The notes: generated by a model from the sequence alone, not told the origin. A stretch of 13,079 nucleotides of DNA from Ruminococcaceae bacterium UBA4958 (GCA_002397355.1 DHAI01000088.1:7921-20999); one strand, 5' to 3'; positions 6,815-13,079 are shown, counted from the first letter of the stretch. Made by a program: numbers and translations.

Positions 6815-7394
6815 GGCGCCCCCTTTCCATCAGCTTCGCGGCCGTCAGCCCCGCCGCAAGCGCACCCGCAGACGTGAGCCACACGGCGGGCAGGATGTCA
6901 AACGGGGACTTCGCGCCGTACTGCGCGCGCAAAGCCGCGAGGAACGTGGGGATCAGCTGGATGGAAGCCGCGTTCACCACAACGAACGTCGCCATGTCGT
7001 TGTCCGCCGTATTCGTGGGGTTGCGTTTTTTCAGTTCCTTCATAGCGGCGATTCCGAACGGTGTAGCCGCATTCCCCAGGCCGAGAAGGTTCGCGGTGAT
7101 GTTCATGCAGATTGCCTTGGCGGCGGGACCGTCCTGGGGGCAGGATGGAAACAGCCGCCGGACCACCGGTCTGAGCGCTCTCGCAAGCGCTTTCGCGGCT
7201 CCCCCCTCCTGCGCGATTTTCAGCAGCCCGGTCCAGGCGCACATCATGCCCGTCATACTGATTACAAGCGTCACCGCGTTTCCCGCTCCGCTGACTACGG
7301 CGGCGGACAGTTGCGGCATCCTCCCGGTGGCCGCGGCACAGAGGACGCTGAAAAAAATAAGGAAAGCCCAGAGATAATTTAACAAATCGTTCAT
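6807..7394 (-). CDS. spmA: Spore maturation protein SpmA
   Basis: A 195-residue membrane protein, partner of SpmB, with a hydrophobic N-terminus (MNDLLNYLWAFLIFFSVLCA) and several further hydrophobic segments. The block NITANLLGLGNAATPFGIAAMKEL is the family hallmark, followed by MATFVVVNAASIQLIPT. I chose ATG at 7394 because SpmA proteins begin close to this point and AGGGAAG lies just upstream; the frame stays open to 7517 but that stretch is AT-rich, polar and unlike the family. The start faces the abrB-like gene, from which it is divergent. In Bacillus the pair is expressed in the mother cell under sigma-E; I could not find a convincing sporulation-type promoter here. Confidence 0.93.
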   Translation of the reverse strand: MNDLLNYLWAFLIFFSVLCAAATGRMPQLSAAVVSGAGNAVTLVISMTGMMCAWTGLLKIAQEGGAAKALARALRPVVRRLFPSCPQDGPAAKAICMNITANLLGLGNAATPFGIAAMKELKKRNPTNTADNDMATFVVVNAASIQLIPTFLAALRAQYGAKSPFDILPAVWLTSAGALAAGLTAAKLMERGRHG

Positions 7395-7409
7395 CTTCTT
7401 CCCTGAAAG

Positions 7410-7441
7410 GCCTTGTATAATCCTAAAAAGCCTTGTATAAT
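7410..7441. repeat. 12-bp direct repeat in the spmA leader
   Basis: GCCTTGTATAAT occurs at 7410-7421 and 7430-7441, a period of exactly 20 bases, about two helical turns, so both copies face the same side of the DNA. The block lies 16 to 47 bases upstream of the spmA ATG. On the plus strand, TTGTAT in copy one and TATAAT in copy two are 17 bases apart and could form a second promoter toward the abrB-like gene; alternatively the repeats are protein-binding sites. Confidence 0.55.
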
Positions 7442-7496
7442 ATTTATTCAGTTTTATGGCGAAATAATACTTTACACATCTTTTTTTTATATCGGA

Positions 7497-7525
7497 TTGA
7501 CACGAGCATGCGGCCATATTACAAT
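7497..7525 (+). promoter_or_regulatory. Sigma-A promoter of the abrB-like gene
   Basis: TTGACA (7497-7502), 17 bases, then TACAAT (7520-7525): a perfect -35 and a 5-of-6 -10. Transcription would begin near 7532, giving a leader of about 38 bases before ATG 7570. This is the best-matching promoter in the window and indicates vegetative expression. Confidence 0.85.
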
Positions 7526-7569
7526 TTTAGTATCGAAAAGAGCCGTTTCATGCAGAAAGGATGCATCTA

Positions 7570-7830
7570 ATGAAATTCACAGGGATTGTGCGGAAAGTAG
7601 ATGAACTGGGGCGAATTGTTCTTCCAAAGGAACTTCGTAGCACGCTGAACATCAATGAAAAGGATTCGCTTGAGATCTACGTTGACGATGACCATAGAAT
7701 CATTCTGAAAAAATACGAACCTGCCTGCATCTTCTGCGGCAGCATGAATGACATTATCAGCTACAAAGGCTACAACGTCTGCCGGGAATGCCAGAAAAAG
7801 CTGAGCAGATTATTCACGGATAAGGATTAG
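7570..7830 (+). CDS. abrB: AbrB family transition-state regulator with Cys-rich C-terminus
   Basis: An 86-residue DNA-binding protein. Residues 1-49 are a swapped-hairpin AbrB domain: MKFTGIVRKVDELGRIVLPKELR is nearly the canonical AbrB/SpoVT N-terminus, which dimerises and binds DNA with loose sequence preference. The C-terminal part differs from Bacillus AbrB: it has CIFC (53-56) and CREC (71-74), four cysteines spaced as in a small zinc-binding knuckle, as found in clostridial AbrB proteins. ATG 7570 is preferred to the in-frame ATG at 7561 because AAAGG (7556-7560) sits 9 bases before it and directly against the other. It stands alone with its own promoter and terminator, divergent from spmA. 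The target genes cannot be read from the sequence. Confidence 0.92.
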   Translation: MKFTGIVRKVDELGRIVLPKELRSTLNINEKDSLEIYVDDDHRIILKKYEPACIFCGSMNDIISYKGYNVCRECQKKLSRLFTDKD

Positions 7831-7845
7831 TCTCTTACATAAAAT

Positions 7846-7902
7846 AAAAAAAAGCGGCGCGCCCCGTTCGGTTCAAAAATCCTCCGGCGCACCGCTTTTT
7901 TT
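7846..7902. terminator. Bidirectional intrinsic terminator
   Basis: A-rich AAAAAAAA then GCGGCGCGCC (7854-7863) pairs with GGCGCACCGC (7886-7895), one mismatch, across a 22-base loop, followed by TTTTTTT (7896-7902). Because the A run mirrors the T run, it can end both the abrB-like gene (plus) and the aminotransferase gene at 7963-9141 (minus), which converge here. Confidence 0.88.
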
Positions 7903-7962
7903 ATGCTGTCCAGCCGCACGAGCCGGAAACGGCGGAAATCCGCGCCCGGCTCATGCGGCATA

Positions 7963-9141
7963 TTATTTGTGGAATTTTTCGACAATATCCTTTACCGCCG
8001 CCACGACATAATCCGATTCTTCCTCACTGAGCGTCGGGTAAAGCGGAAGCGAAACGATCCGCTCAAAATGTTTTTCGGTATTCGGGAAATCGCCTTTTTT
8101 AAAACCGAACCTCTTGGTATACGCGCTCATATCGGTGACCGGAATAAAGTGGACGCTCGTGCCGACATTGCGTTCGTTGAGCTCGCCGATGAAGCGGTCT
8201 CGGTCGATCGTGAGAAGCTCCGGGCGGATTCGCAGAACGTAAAGGTGCCAGGAATGCGTCGCGTAATCCGGGACGAACGGTGGCTCCACCGCGTCGATCT
8301 TCGCAAATTCGCGCTGGTACTTTTCCGCGATCTTGAGACGCTTGGCCTGCATTTCCTCAAGGCGGGAAAGCTGAACGAGGCCGAGCGCAGCCTGAATATC
8401 GAACATATTGTACTTGAACCCCGGCTCGCAGATGTCATAGCGCCAAGCGCCGCCCTTCGCATAGCGGTTCCAGGCGTTGTGGCTCATGCCCTGGCCGGCC
8501 CAGATGCGCGCCTTCGCGTCGATTTCGTCGCTGTCCGTCACCAGCATGCCGCCCTCGCCCGTCGTGAGGTTCTTGGTGGCGTAAAAGCTGTAGGAAACCG
8601 TCCCCTTCGGCCTGCAGCCGATCAGCCGGCCTTTATAACGGCTCTCCAGCGCATGGGCACCGTCTTCCGAAACGAATAGTCCGTACCGGTCGGCAAGCCC
8701 GTAAATGCGGTCGAGGTCGCAGACCTGGCCGCTGTAATGGACCGGCACAATCGCCTTGGTCTTCGGCGTGATCTTCTTCTCAACCTCGTCCGGATCGATG
8801 CAGCCCGTGCTGGAATCGATATCCGCAAACACCGGCGTCGCGCCGCAGTGGATGATCGTGCTGGCCGTGGAGGCGAACGTCATCGGCGTCGTGATGACCT
8901 CGTCCCCCGGCCCGATCCCCGCGGAAAGCAGCGCAACATGGAGCGCCGCCGTACAGGAATTCATGGCCACGGCGTGCTTCGCGCCGACATGCGCAGCAAA
9001 TTCCTGTTCGAACTTTACGGTGCGGGGACCTTTCGCAACCCACAGGGAACGCAGGGTATCGTCCACCTCATGGACCTCGGCCTCCGTCAGATCCGGCAGG
9101 TTATATGGAATAAATTTGTCTCTTTTTTGAAACTGGCTCAC
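7963..9141 (-). CDS. DegT/DnrJ/EryC1/StrS (ArnB-like) nucleotide-sugar aminotransferase
   Basis: A 392-residue PLP-dependent transaminase of the sugar aminotransferase family, expected to add an amino group from glutamate to a keto-sugar nucleotide. Visible features: N-terminal WVAKGPRTVKFEQEFA, MNSCTAALHVAL (60-71) for cofactor phosphate binding, EDGAHALES with Asp160 and His163 contacting the pyridoxal ring, and SYSFYATKNLTTGEGGM with Lys190 as the Schiff-base lysine. GQGMSHNAWNRY, the GFKYNMFDIQAALGLVQL segment and VHFIPV resemble the ArnB/PseC/PglE group that works at C4 of UDP-sugars, more than the C3-type WbpE. The first two bases of evidence for substrate are lacking, so no symbol is given. 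The start is GTG at 9141 preceded by purine-rich GGAAAGGAAAATC; no nearby ATG exists. It is monocistronic and divergent from the wbp-like cluster. Confidence 0.9.
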   Translation of the reverse strand: MSQFQKRDKFIPYNLPDLTEAEVHEVDDTLRSLWVAKGPRTVKFEQEFAAHVGAKHAVAMNSCTAALHVALLSAGIGPGDEVITTPMTFASTASTIIHCGATPVFADIDSSTGCIDPDEVEKKITPKTKAIVPVHYSGQVCDLDRIYGLADRYGLFVSEDGAHALESRYKGRLIGCRPKGTVSYSFYATKNLTTGEGGMLVTDSDEIDAKARIWAGQGMSHNAWNRYAKGGAWRYDICEPGFKYNMFDIQAALGLVQLSRLEEMQAKRLKIAEKYQREFAKIDAVEPPFVPDYATHSWHLYVLRIRPELLTIDRDRFIGELNERNVGTSVHFIPVTDMSAYTKRFGFKKGDFPNTEKHFERIVSLPLYPTLSEEESDYVVAAVKDIVEKFHK

Positions 9142-9166
9142 GATTTTCCTTTCCTTTCCCTTTTAT

Positions 9167-9183
9167 GGGGAGCTTTCGCCCCC
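9167..9183 (-). promoter_or_regulatory. GAAA-tetraloop hairpin just upstream of the aminotransferase ribosome site
   Basis: On the minus-strand RNA GGGGGC pairs with GCUCCCC (one G-U pair) around a GAAA loop, a stable GNRA hairpin. It ends about 9 bases before the purine-rich ribosome-binding stretch of the GTG-started aminotransferase. It could protect the 5' end or modulate initiation. The role is not known. Confidence 0.45.
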
Positions 9184-9256
9184 AGCCTTCCGCTTGTCCG
9201 CCTATGGGTGGAAACGGCTGAAAATCCGGTATATTATGACCAGGATAACGAAAAAT

Positions 9257-9285
9257 ATGATAGCGCGATTTTCCTGCAAAGTCAA
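9257..9285 (-). promoter_or_regulatory. Probable sigma-A promoter of the ArnB-like aminotransferase
   Basis: On the minus strand TTGACT (9285-9280), 17 bases, TATCAT (9262-9257): 5 of 6 at each box. Transcription would start near 9250, giving a leader of roughly 110 bases that includes the tetraloop hairpin. Confidence 0.75.
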
Positions 9286-9315
9286 CGAAATGTATCGGGA
9301 ATCGGCCTTCACAGA

Positions 9316-9344
9316 TTGACGGAAGTGTGCCTTGGCGATATAAT
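9316..9344 (+). promoter_or_regulatory. Sigma-A promoter of the wbp-like cluster
   Basis: TTGACG (9316-9321), 17 bases, TATAAT (9339-9344): 5 of 6 at -35 and a perfect -10. Transcription would begin near 9351. This excludes the in-frame ATG at 9327, which lies inside the promoter, as the start of the first gene. Confidence 0.82.
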
Positions 9345-9395
9345 ATATCAGTTATCGGTCGTAATTTGAATTCAACGGGAAGCGGTGGCGCAACT

Positions 9396-9977
9396 GTGGA
9401 CGATGGAAAAAAATATTTTGTCCATCCGACCGCCTGTGTGGACGACGGCGCGAAGATCGGCGAAGGGACGAAGATCTGGCACTTCTGCCACATCAGTTCC
9501 GGCTGTGAAATCGGTGAAAACTGCACCATTGGGCAGAATGTGTTCGTGGCGCCGGGTGTGAAAATCGGAAAGAACTGCAAAATTCAAAACAATGTTTCCG
9601 TCTACGAAGGGGTGGAACTCGGCGATTACGTTTTCTGCGGCCCTTCCATGGTGTTTACCAACGTGCAGCGTCCGCGGTGCAGGTACCCGCAGCGCGGGGC
9701 GCGGTTTTACCTTTCCACGCCCGTCGGCGACGGCGCGAGCATCGGCGCGAACGCAACCGTCGTCTGCGGCCACAGGATAGGCCGCAACGCCTTTGTGGCG
9801 GCCGGAAGCGTCGTGACGAAAGACGTGCCGGACCACGCGATCGTGATGGGCTGCCCCGCGCGCATCCGCGGCTGGGCCTGCGAATGCGGCGAAAAGCTCG
9901 GGGACAGCCTTGTCTGCCCCAGGTGCGGCAGGCGTTACGCTCAGGGGGAAAACGGCCTGAAGGAGGAAAAAAAGTAA
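9396..9977 (+). CDS. wbpD: WbpD-like UDP-3-amino-sugar N-acetyltransferase
   Basis: Left-handed beta-helix acetyltransferase, 193 residues, expected to use acetyl-CoA to acetylate the 3-amino group of UDP-GlcNAc(3NH2)A. Hexapeptide repeats run from about residue 12 to 145 (for example VDDGAKIGEGTKIW, IGENCTIGQNVFV, IGKNCKIQNNVSVYEGVELGD), and GPSMVFTNVQRPR with the following TPVGDGASIGANATVVCG stretch are typical of WbpD/WlbB. The tail carries CEC (162-164) and CPRC (174-177), a zinc-ribbon-like knot seen in part of this family. The start is GTG at 9396: the upstream ATG at 9327 is inside the promoter, and GGTGG lies 7 bases before the GTG. TTG at 9366 is a weaker alternative. It is the first gene of the cluster and ends 3 bases before the next. 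Confidence 0.88.
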   Translation: MDDGKKYFVHPTACVDDGAKIGEGTKIWHFCHISSGCEIGENCTIGQNVFVAPGVKIGKNCKIQNNVSVYEGVELGDYVFCGPSMVFTNVQRPRCRYPQRGARFYLSTPVGDGASIGANATVVCGHRIGRNAFVAAGSVVTKDVPDHAIVMGCPARIRGWACECGEKLGDSLVCPRCGRRYAQGENGLKEEKK

Positions 9978-9980
9978 AAT

Positions 9981-11108
9981 ATGGAAAAAATCGCTTTCAA
10001 CGACCTTGAGGCGCAGTATCGCTGCTTGAAAAAGGAAATCGACGCGCAGATCGCGGAGGTTCTCGAAAACGCACATTTTATCTCCGGCCCGCAGGTGAAA
10101 GAGCTCGAAAAGGCCCTGTGCGCCTATACCGGGCGGAAATACTGCCTGGCGACAAGCAGCGGCACCGCGGCGCTGCTCATTCCGCTCATGGCCAAAGGCA
10201 TCGGCGCGGGGGACGCCGTGTTCGTCCCCGCATTCACTTTCTTCGCTTCCGCGGAGGTTGTCAGCCTCGTCGGGGCGACGCCGGTTTTCTGCGATTGCGA
10301 GGAGGATACGTTTGCCCTGGACCCGAAATCCCTGCTGAAGCAGCTTGAAAAGGTCCGCCGGGAAGGGAAGCTCCGCCCGAGGGGCGTTGTGGCGGTCGAT
10401 CTGTTCGGCCATCCCGCGGATTTCCCGCGGATCGAAGAAATATGCCGGGAAAACGGCCTGTTCCTTCTCGAAGACGCGGCGCAGGGCTTTGGCGGAGCGA
10501 TCGGCGAGCGGAAAGCCTGCTCGTTCGGCGACTGCTCCGGCACGAGCTTCTTTCCGGCGAAATCGCTCGGCTGCTATGGAGACGGCGGCGCGATCTTCAC
10601 CGACGACGAAGCGCTTTACCATATTATGGAGTCCATCCGCGTCCACGGAAAAGGCTCCATGAAGTACGACAATGTGCGCCTCGGGCTGAACGCGCGCCTC
10701 GACACGCTCCAGGCGGCCATCCTGCTGCCGAAGCTGCGCGCCTTCGACAGGGAAAACGCTCACCGCAACCGTGCGGCGGAGCGCTACGCAAAGCGGCTCG
10801 GCGGCAGGTTCGCCGTTCCCGCGGTTCGCAAGGGCTTTTCTTCCAGCTTCGGCTATTACACCCTGCGCGCCAAGGATTCCGCAGAGCGCACGAAAGCGAT
10901 GGACGCTCTGAAAAACGCCGGCGTCCCTTCGATGATCTATTACCCGAAGCCCCTTCATTTTCAGAAGGTATACGAGCCTCTCGGATACCGGAAGGGCGAC
11001 CTTCCCGTTGCGGAAAGGCTTGCGGAAACGGTATTCAGCCTTCCCATGCACGGTTATATCACGGACGACGTGATCGATTTCATATGCTCCGTTCTAAATC
11101 AAATCTGA
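9981..11108 (+). CDS. wbpE: WbpE-like UDP-3-keto-sugar aminotransferase
   Basis: A 375-residue DegT-family PLP enzyme expected to transaminate UDP-3-keto-GlcNAcA at C3 using glutamate. Motifs: TSSGTAAL (58-65) at the cofactor phosphate, FVPAFTFFASAEV, EDAAQGFG with Asp165 and Gln168 near the ring, and SFFPAKSLGCYGDGGA with Lys194 as the Schiff-base lysine. The FFPAKSLGCYGDGGA block and the IRVHGKGSMKYDNVRLGLNARLD region match WbpE/WlbC, unlike the divergent neighbour at 7963-9141. ATG follows the wbpD stop by 3 bases. AAGGAGG (9960-9966) sits about 14 bases upstream, longer than usual, so re-initiation after wbpD is likely. Confidence 0.92.
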   Translation: MEKIAFNDLEAQYRCLKKEIDAQIAEVLENAHFISGPQVKELEKALCAYTGRKYCLATSSGTAALLIPLMAKGIGAGDAVFVPAFTFFASAEVVSLVGATPVFCDCEEDTFALDPKSLLKQLEKVRREGKLRPRGVVAVDLFGHPADFPRIEEICRENGLFLLEDAAQGFGGAIGERKACSFGDCSGTSFFPAKSLGCYGDGGAIFTDDEALYHIMESIRVHGKGSMKYDNVRLGLNARLDTLQAAILLPKLRAFDRENAHRNRAAERYAKRLGGRFAVPAVRKGFSSSFGYYTLRAKDSAERTKAMDALKNAGVPSMIYYPKPLHFQKVYEPLGYRKGDLPVAERLAETVFSLPMHGYITDDVIDFICSVLNQI

Positions 11109-11127
11109 GGAATTCGGAGGAACAAAA

Positions 11128-12447
11128 ATGTCGAATATCAAATCGGAACTTCTGGGCAAGATCAAGGACAAATCCGCAACCGTCGGCATCGTGGGCCTCG
11201 GCTACGTCGGGCTTCCGCTCGCAGTGGAATTCGCCAAGGCCGGCTACCGCACCATCGGTTTCGACGTACAGGCAAAGAAAGTCAACGCCGTCAATTCCGG
11301 CCGCAATTATATCGGCGACATCGTGGGCGACACGCTGAAGAACATGGTGGACGGCGGCAGGCTCTCCGCTACCTCGGACTTCGCCTTCATCAAAAAAGTG
11401 GACGCCGTATGCATCTGCGTCCCCACGCCGCTCGACAAGTACCAGCAGCCGGACATCAGCTATGTGAAAGGCTCCACGGAATCCGTCGCCGAATACGTGC
11501 ACAACGGCATGGTCATCATCCTGGAATCCACCACATACCCGGGCACCACGGAAGAACTCCTCAAGCCGATCCTGGAAAAAGGCGGCCTGAAGTGCGGCGA
11601 GGATTTCTACCTCGCTTTCTCGCCGGAGCGCGTCGACCCGGGCAACAAGCAATATAAGACGAAGAACACGCCGAAGGTCGTCGGCGGCATCGGCGGGGAC
11701 TCCACCGAAGTGGCGGCGGCGCTTTACCGCAGCGTGCTCGCCGGCGGCGTTTACGAGGTTTCCTCCCCCGCCGTGGCGGAGATGGAAAAGCTCTTGGAAA
11801 ACACATACCGCAACATCAACATCGGTCTCGCCAACGAAATGGCCATCATCTGCCACCGGATGGGCATCAACGTCTGGGAGGTCATCGAGGCCGCCAAGAC
11901 AAAGCCGTACGGCTTTCAGGCGTTTTATCCGGGCCCGGGCCTCGGCGGGCACTGCATCCCGCTGGATCCGTTCTACCTAGCCTGGAAGGCCCGCGAATTT
12001 GATTATCACACCCGTCTGATCGAAACGTCCGGCGAGATCAACACCGGCATGCCGGAATATGTGGTCCAGCGCGCGGCAACCGTGCTCAACCGCGACAAGA
12101 AGTCGCTGAACGGCTCGAAGGTCCTCGTGCTCGGCGTCGCGTACAAGGCGGACATCGACGACTACCGCGAGAGCCCGGCGCTGAATGTGATCGATCTGCT
12201 TTTGAAACAGGGGGCGGACACGATTTATTACGATCCGTTTATCCCGGAGTACCGCCACAAAGGCAAAGTCCACACAGGCGCAAAGGAACTGACGGACGAA
12301 ATGCTGAAACAGTCCGACATCGTCGTCATCTGCACGGCGCATTCCTGCTTCGACTACGGAAAAATCGGAAAGCTCTCGCAGGAGGTTTTCGACACGCGCA
12401 ACGCCATGAAGGACGTCAAGGACCGTTCGAATATCGAGCTGCTGTAA
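11128..12447 (+). CDS. wbpA: UDP-N-acetylglucosamine 6-dehydrogenase (WbpA-like)
   Basis: NAD-dependent nucleotide-sugar dehydrogenase, 439 residues, which oxidises C6 of UDP-GlcNAc to the uronic acid in two steps. N-terminal Rossmann motif GIVGLGYVGLP (20-30); CVPTPLD (97-103); ESTTYPGTTEE (133-143); FSPERVDPG (164-172); the conserved EMEKLLENTYRNINIGLANE with Lys221 and Asn225; and catalytic Cys276 in GPGLGGHCIPLDPFYL. The C-terminal domain has VLGVAYKADIDDYRESPAL. These are the WbpA/WbpO-type forms, not those of UDP-glucose dehydrogenase. ATG 11128 has GGAGG 8 bases upstream and lies 19 bases after the wbpE stop. A terminator-like hairpin follows the gene. Confidence 0.94.
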   Translation: MSNIKSELLGKIKDKSATVGIVGLGYVGLPLAVEFAKAGYRTIGFDVQAKKVNAVNSGRNYIGDIVGDTLKNMVDGGRLSATSDFAFIKKVDAVCICVPTPLDKYQQPDISYVKGSTESVAEYVHNGMVIILESTTYPGTTEELLKPILEKGGLKCGEDFYLAFSPERVDPGNKQYKTKNTPKVVGGIGGDSTEVAAALYRSVLAGGVYEVSSPAVAEMEKLLENTYRNINIGLANEMAIICHRMGINVWEVIEAAKTKPYGFQAFYPGPGLGGHCIPLDPFYLAWKAREFDYHTRLIETSGEINTGMPEYVVQRAATVLNRDKKSLNGSKVLVLGVAYKADIDDYRESPALNVIDLLLKQGADTIYYDPFIPEYRHKGKVHTGAKELTDEMLKQSDIVVICTAHSCFDYGKIGKLSQEVFDTRNAMKDVKDRSNIELL

Positions 12448-12458
12448 CCGGAAATCGC

Positions 12459-12499
12459 TTTCCCCCGTTTTTCTAAAATGAGAGCGGGGGGAATTTTTT
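12459..12499 (+). terminator. Intrinsic terminator between wbpA and the next gene
   Basis: TTTCCCCCG (12459-12467) pairs with CGGGGGGAA (12485-12493), with one imperfect pair, around a 17-base AT-rich loop, and TTTTTT follows at 12494-12499. It lies only 22 bases before the next start codon, so it probably lowers, rather than abolishes, expression of the following gene or separates two transcripts. No promoter is visible in the short gap after it. Confidence 0.72.
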
Positions 12500-12520
12500 G
12501 AAAGGAACAGGTGACTGACC

Positions 12521-13079
12521 ATGAATCAAATCCATCATGCACTAATCGGCTGCGGGCGCATTTCAAAAAACCACATTGCCGCCGCGGCCGCCAACCGCGA
12601 TATTATGAAACTCGTCGCCGTCTGCGACCCCGTAACGGAACGGGCGGAGGAGCAAGCCGCCGACTACTTTGCGGCAACGGGTGAAAAGCCGGCCGTATAT
12701 GCCGACTATCATAAAATGCTGCAGGAGCTGGGCGTCGATTCCTGCGCCGTCGCGACGGAGAGCGGCTACCACGCCCGCATCGCCCTGGATTGCATCCGGG
12801 CGGGGAAAAACGTGCTTGTGGAAAAGCCGATGGCCCTCTCCACCGAGGACGCGGAGCGCATGCTCACCGAAGCAAAGCAGCGCGGCGTGACGCTCGGGAT
12901 CTGCCACCAGAACCGCTTCAATCCTCCGGTGCGCCAGCTGCATAAGGCCCTGGACGACGGCCGCTTCGGGAAACTCGTCAGCGGCTCGGCGCGCATCCTC
13001 TGGAACCGCACCATGCCGTATTATCGGCAGGCGCCGTGGCGCGGCACCTGGGCGCTGGACGGCGGCACGCTGATGAACC
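12521..13079 (+). CDS. wbpB: Gfo/Idh/MocA oxidoreductase, WbpB-like (partial, runs off the window)
   Basis: The first 186 residues of an NAD-dependent Gfo/Idh/MocA dehydrogenase. Rossmann fold at the start (ALIGCGRISKNHIAA, 7-21), VCDP (34-37), and EKP (101-103), the motif whose lysine contributes to catalysis in the family; CHQNRFNPPV (128-137) and DGGTLMN at the edge open the substrate domain. In this cluster the expected reaction is oxidation of UDP-GlcNAcA at C3, supplying the ketone for the WbpE-like enzyme. Family resemblance alone does not fix the substrate; the role rests on the neighbours. ATG 12521 has AGGTGAC about 6-10 bases upstream. The C-terminal part lies beyond the window. 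Confidence 0.82.
   Translation, partial: MNQIHHALIGCGRISKNHIAAAAANRDIMKLVAVCDPVTERAEEQAADYFAATGEKPAVYADYHKMLQELGVDSCAVATESGYHARIALDCIRAGKNVLVEKPMALSTEDAERMLTEAKQRGVTLGICHQNRFNPPVRQLHKALDDGRFGKLVSGSARILWNRTMPYYRQAPWRGTWALDGGTLMN

Noticed and set aside
7903..8679. A 258-codon plus-strand frame over the ArnB-like gene
   Set aside because: Antisense to an aminotransferase with intact catalytic residues; it would start inside the bidirectional terminator's T run.
9327..9395. Upstream ATG giving a longer WbpD-like protein
   Set aside because: The ATG falls between the -35 and -10 boxes of the promoter at 9316-9344, so it would not be transcribed.
9372..11051. A 559-codon open frame on the minus strand across wbpD and wbpE
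   Set aside because: It lies antisense to two genes with clear motifs; its product is Arg/Ala/His-rich with no recognisable domain, as expected for the complement of GC-rich coding DNA.
11080..11952. A 290-codon minus-strand open frame over wbpA
   Set aside because: Antisense to the conserved dehydrogenase, low-complexity composition, no ribosome site or family resemblance.
1..13079. CRISPR arrays, insertion sequences, prophage or toxin-antitoxin modules
   Set aside because: No regular spaced repeats, transposase, integrase or toxin-like gene was seen. The AbrB-like protein resembles MazE-type antitoxins only in its DNA-binding fold, and no toxin gene adjoins it.

Overview
The window looks like chromosomal DNA from a spore-forming, fairly GC-rich Firmicute, most likely a Clostridia member. 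Reasons: spmA-spmB sporulation genes, an AbrB-type regulator with the clostridial Cys-rich tail, strong AGGAGG ribosome sites, type III pantothenate kinase, and sigma-A-like promoters with 17-bp spacers. No tRNA, rRNA, CRISPR array, transposase or phage gene was seen. The species cannot be fixed from the sequence alone.

Layout. 1-120: probable tail of a plus-strand gene and its intrinsic terminator. 128-4646 (minus): a complete five-gene ABC importer, urtA-urtB-urtC-urtD-urtE, with very tight junctions and three or more GTG starts; it matches the urea (short-chain amide) branch of the branched-chain amino acid transporter family. 4647-4964: a 318-base non-coding region with no firm promoter. 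4965-5198 (plus): a small DUF378 membrane protein. 5214-5266: a bidirectional terminator. 5357-6133 (minus): coaX with its own promoter and a 14-bp palindrome over the -35 element. 6287-7394 (minus): spmB and spmA, overlapping. 7570-7830 (plus): abrB-like regulator with a near-consensus promoter. 7846-7902: bidirectional terminator. 7963-9141 (minus): a DegT/ArnB-type sugar aminotransferase. 9396-13079 (plus): wbpD-, wbpE-, wbpA- and (cut by the window end) wbpB-like genes.

How the genes work together. The right-hand cluster encodes the four activities that turn UDP-GlcNAc into UDP-2,3-diacetamido-glucuronic acid: C6 oxidation (WbpA), C3 oxidation (WbpB), C3 transamination (WbpE) and 3-N-acetylation (WbpD), a precursor for surface glycans. 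A second aminotransferase, more like C4-acting enzymes, is transcribed divergently from promoters whose -35 boxes lie 30 bp apart, which suggests coordinated production of amino sugars. The Urt system would import urea or a related amide as nitrogen source; no urease is visible here. spmAB serve spore core dehydration and the AbrB-like protein is a transition-state regulator.

The window is mostly ordinary. I see no clearly new system. The best second-look items are regulatory: the divergent sugar-aminotransferase promoters and leader hairpin, the palindrome at coaX, the repeat in the spmA leader, the terminator inside the wbp cluster, and the unexplained urt leader.
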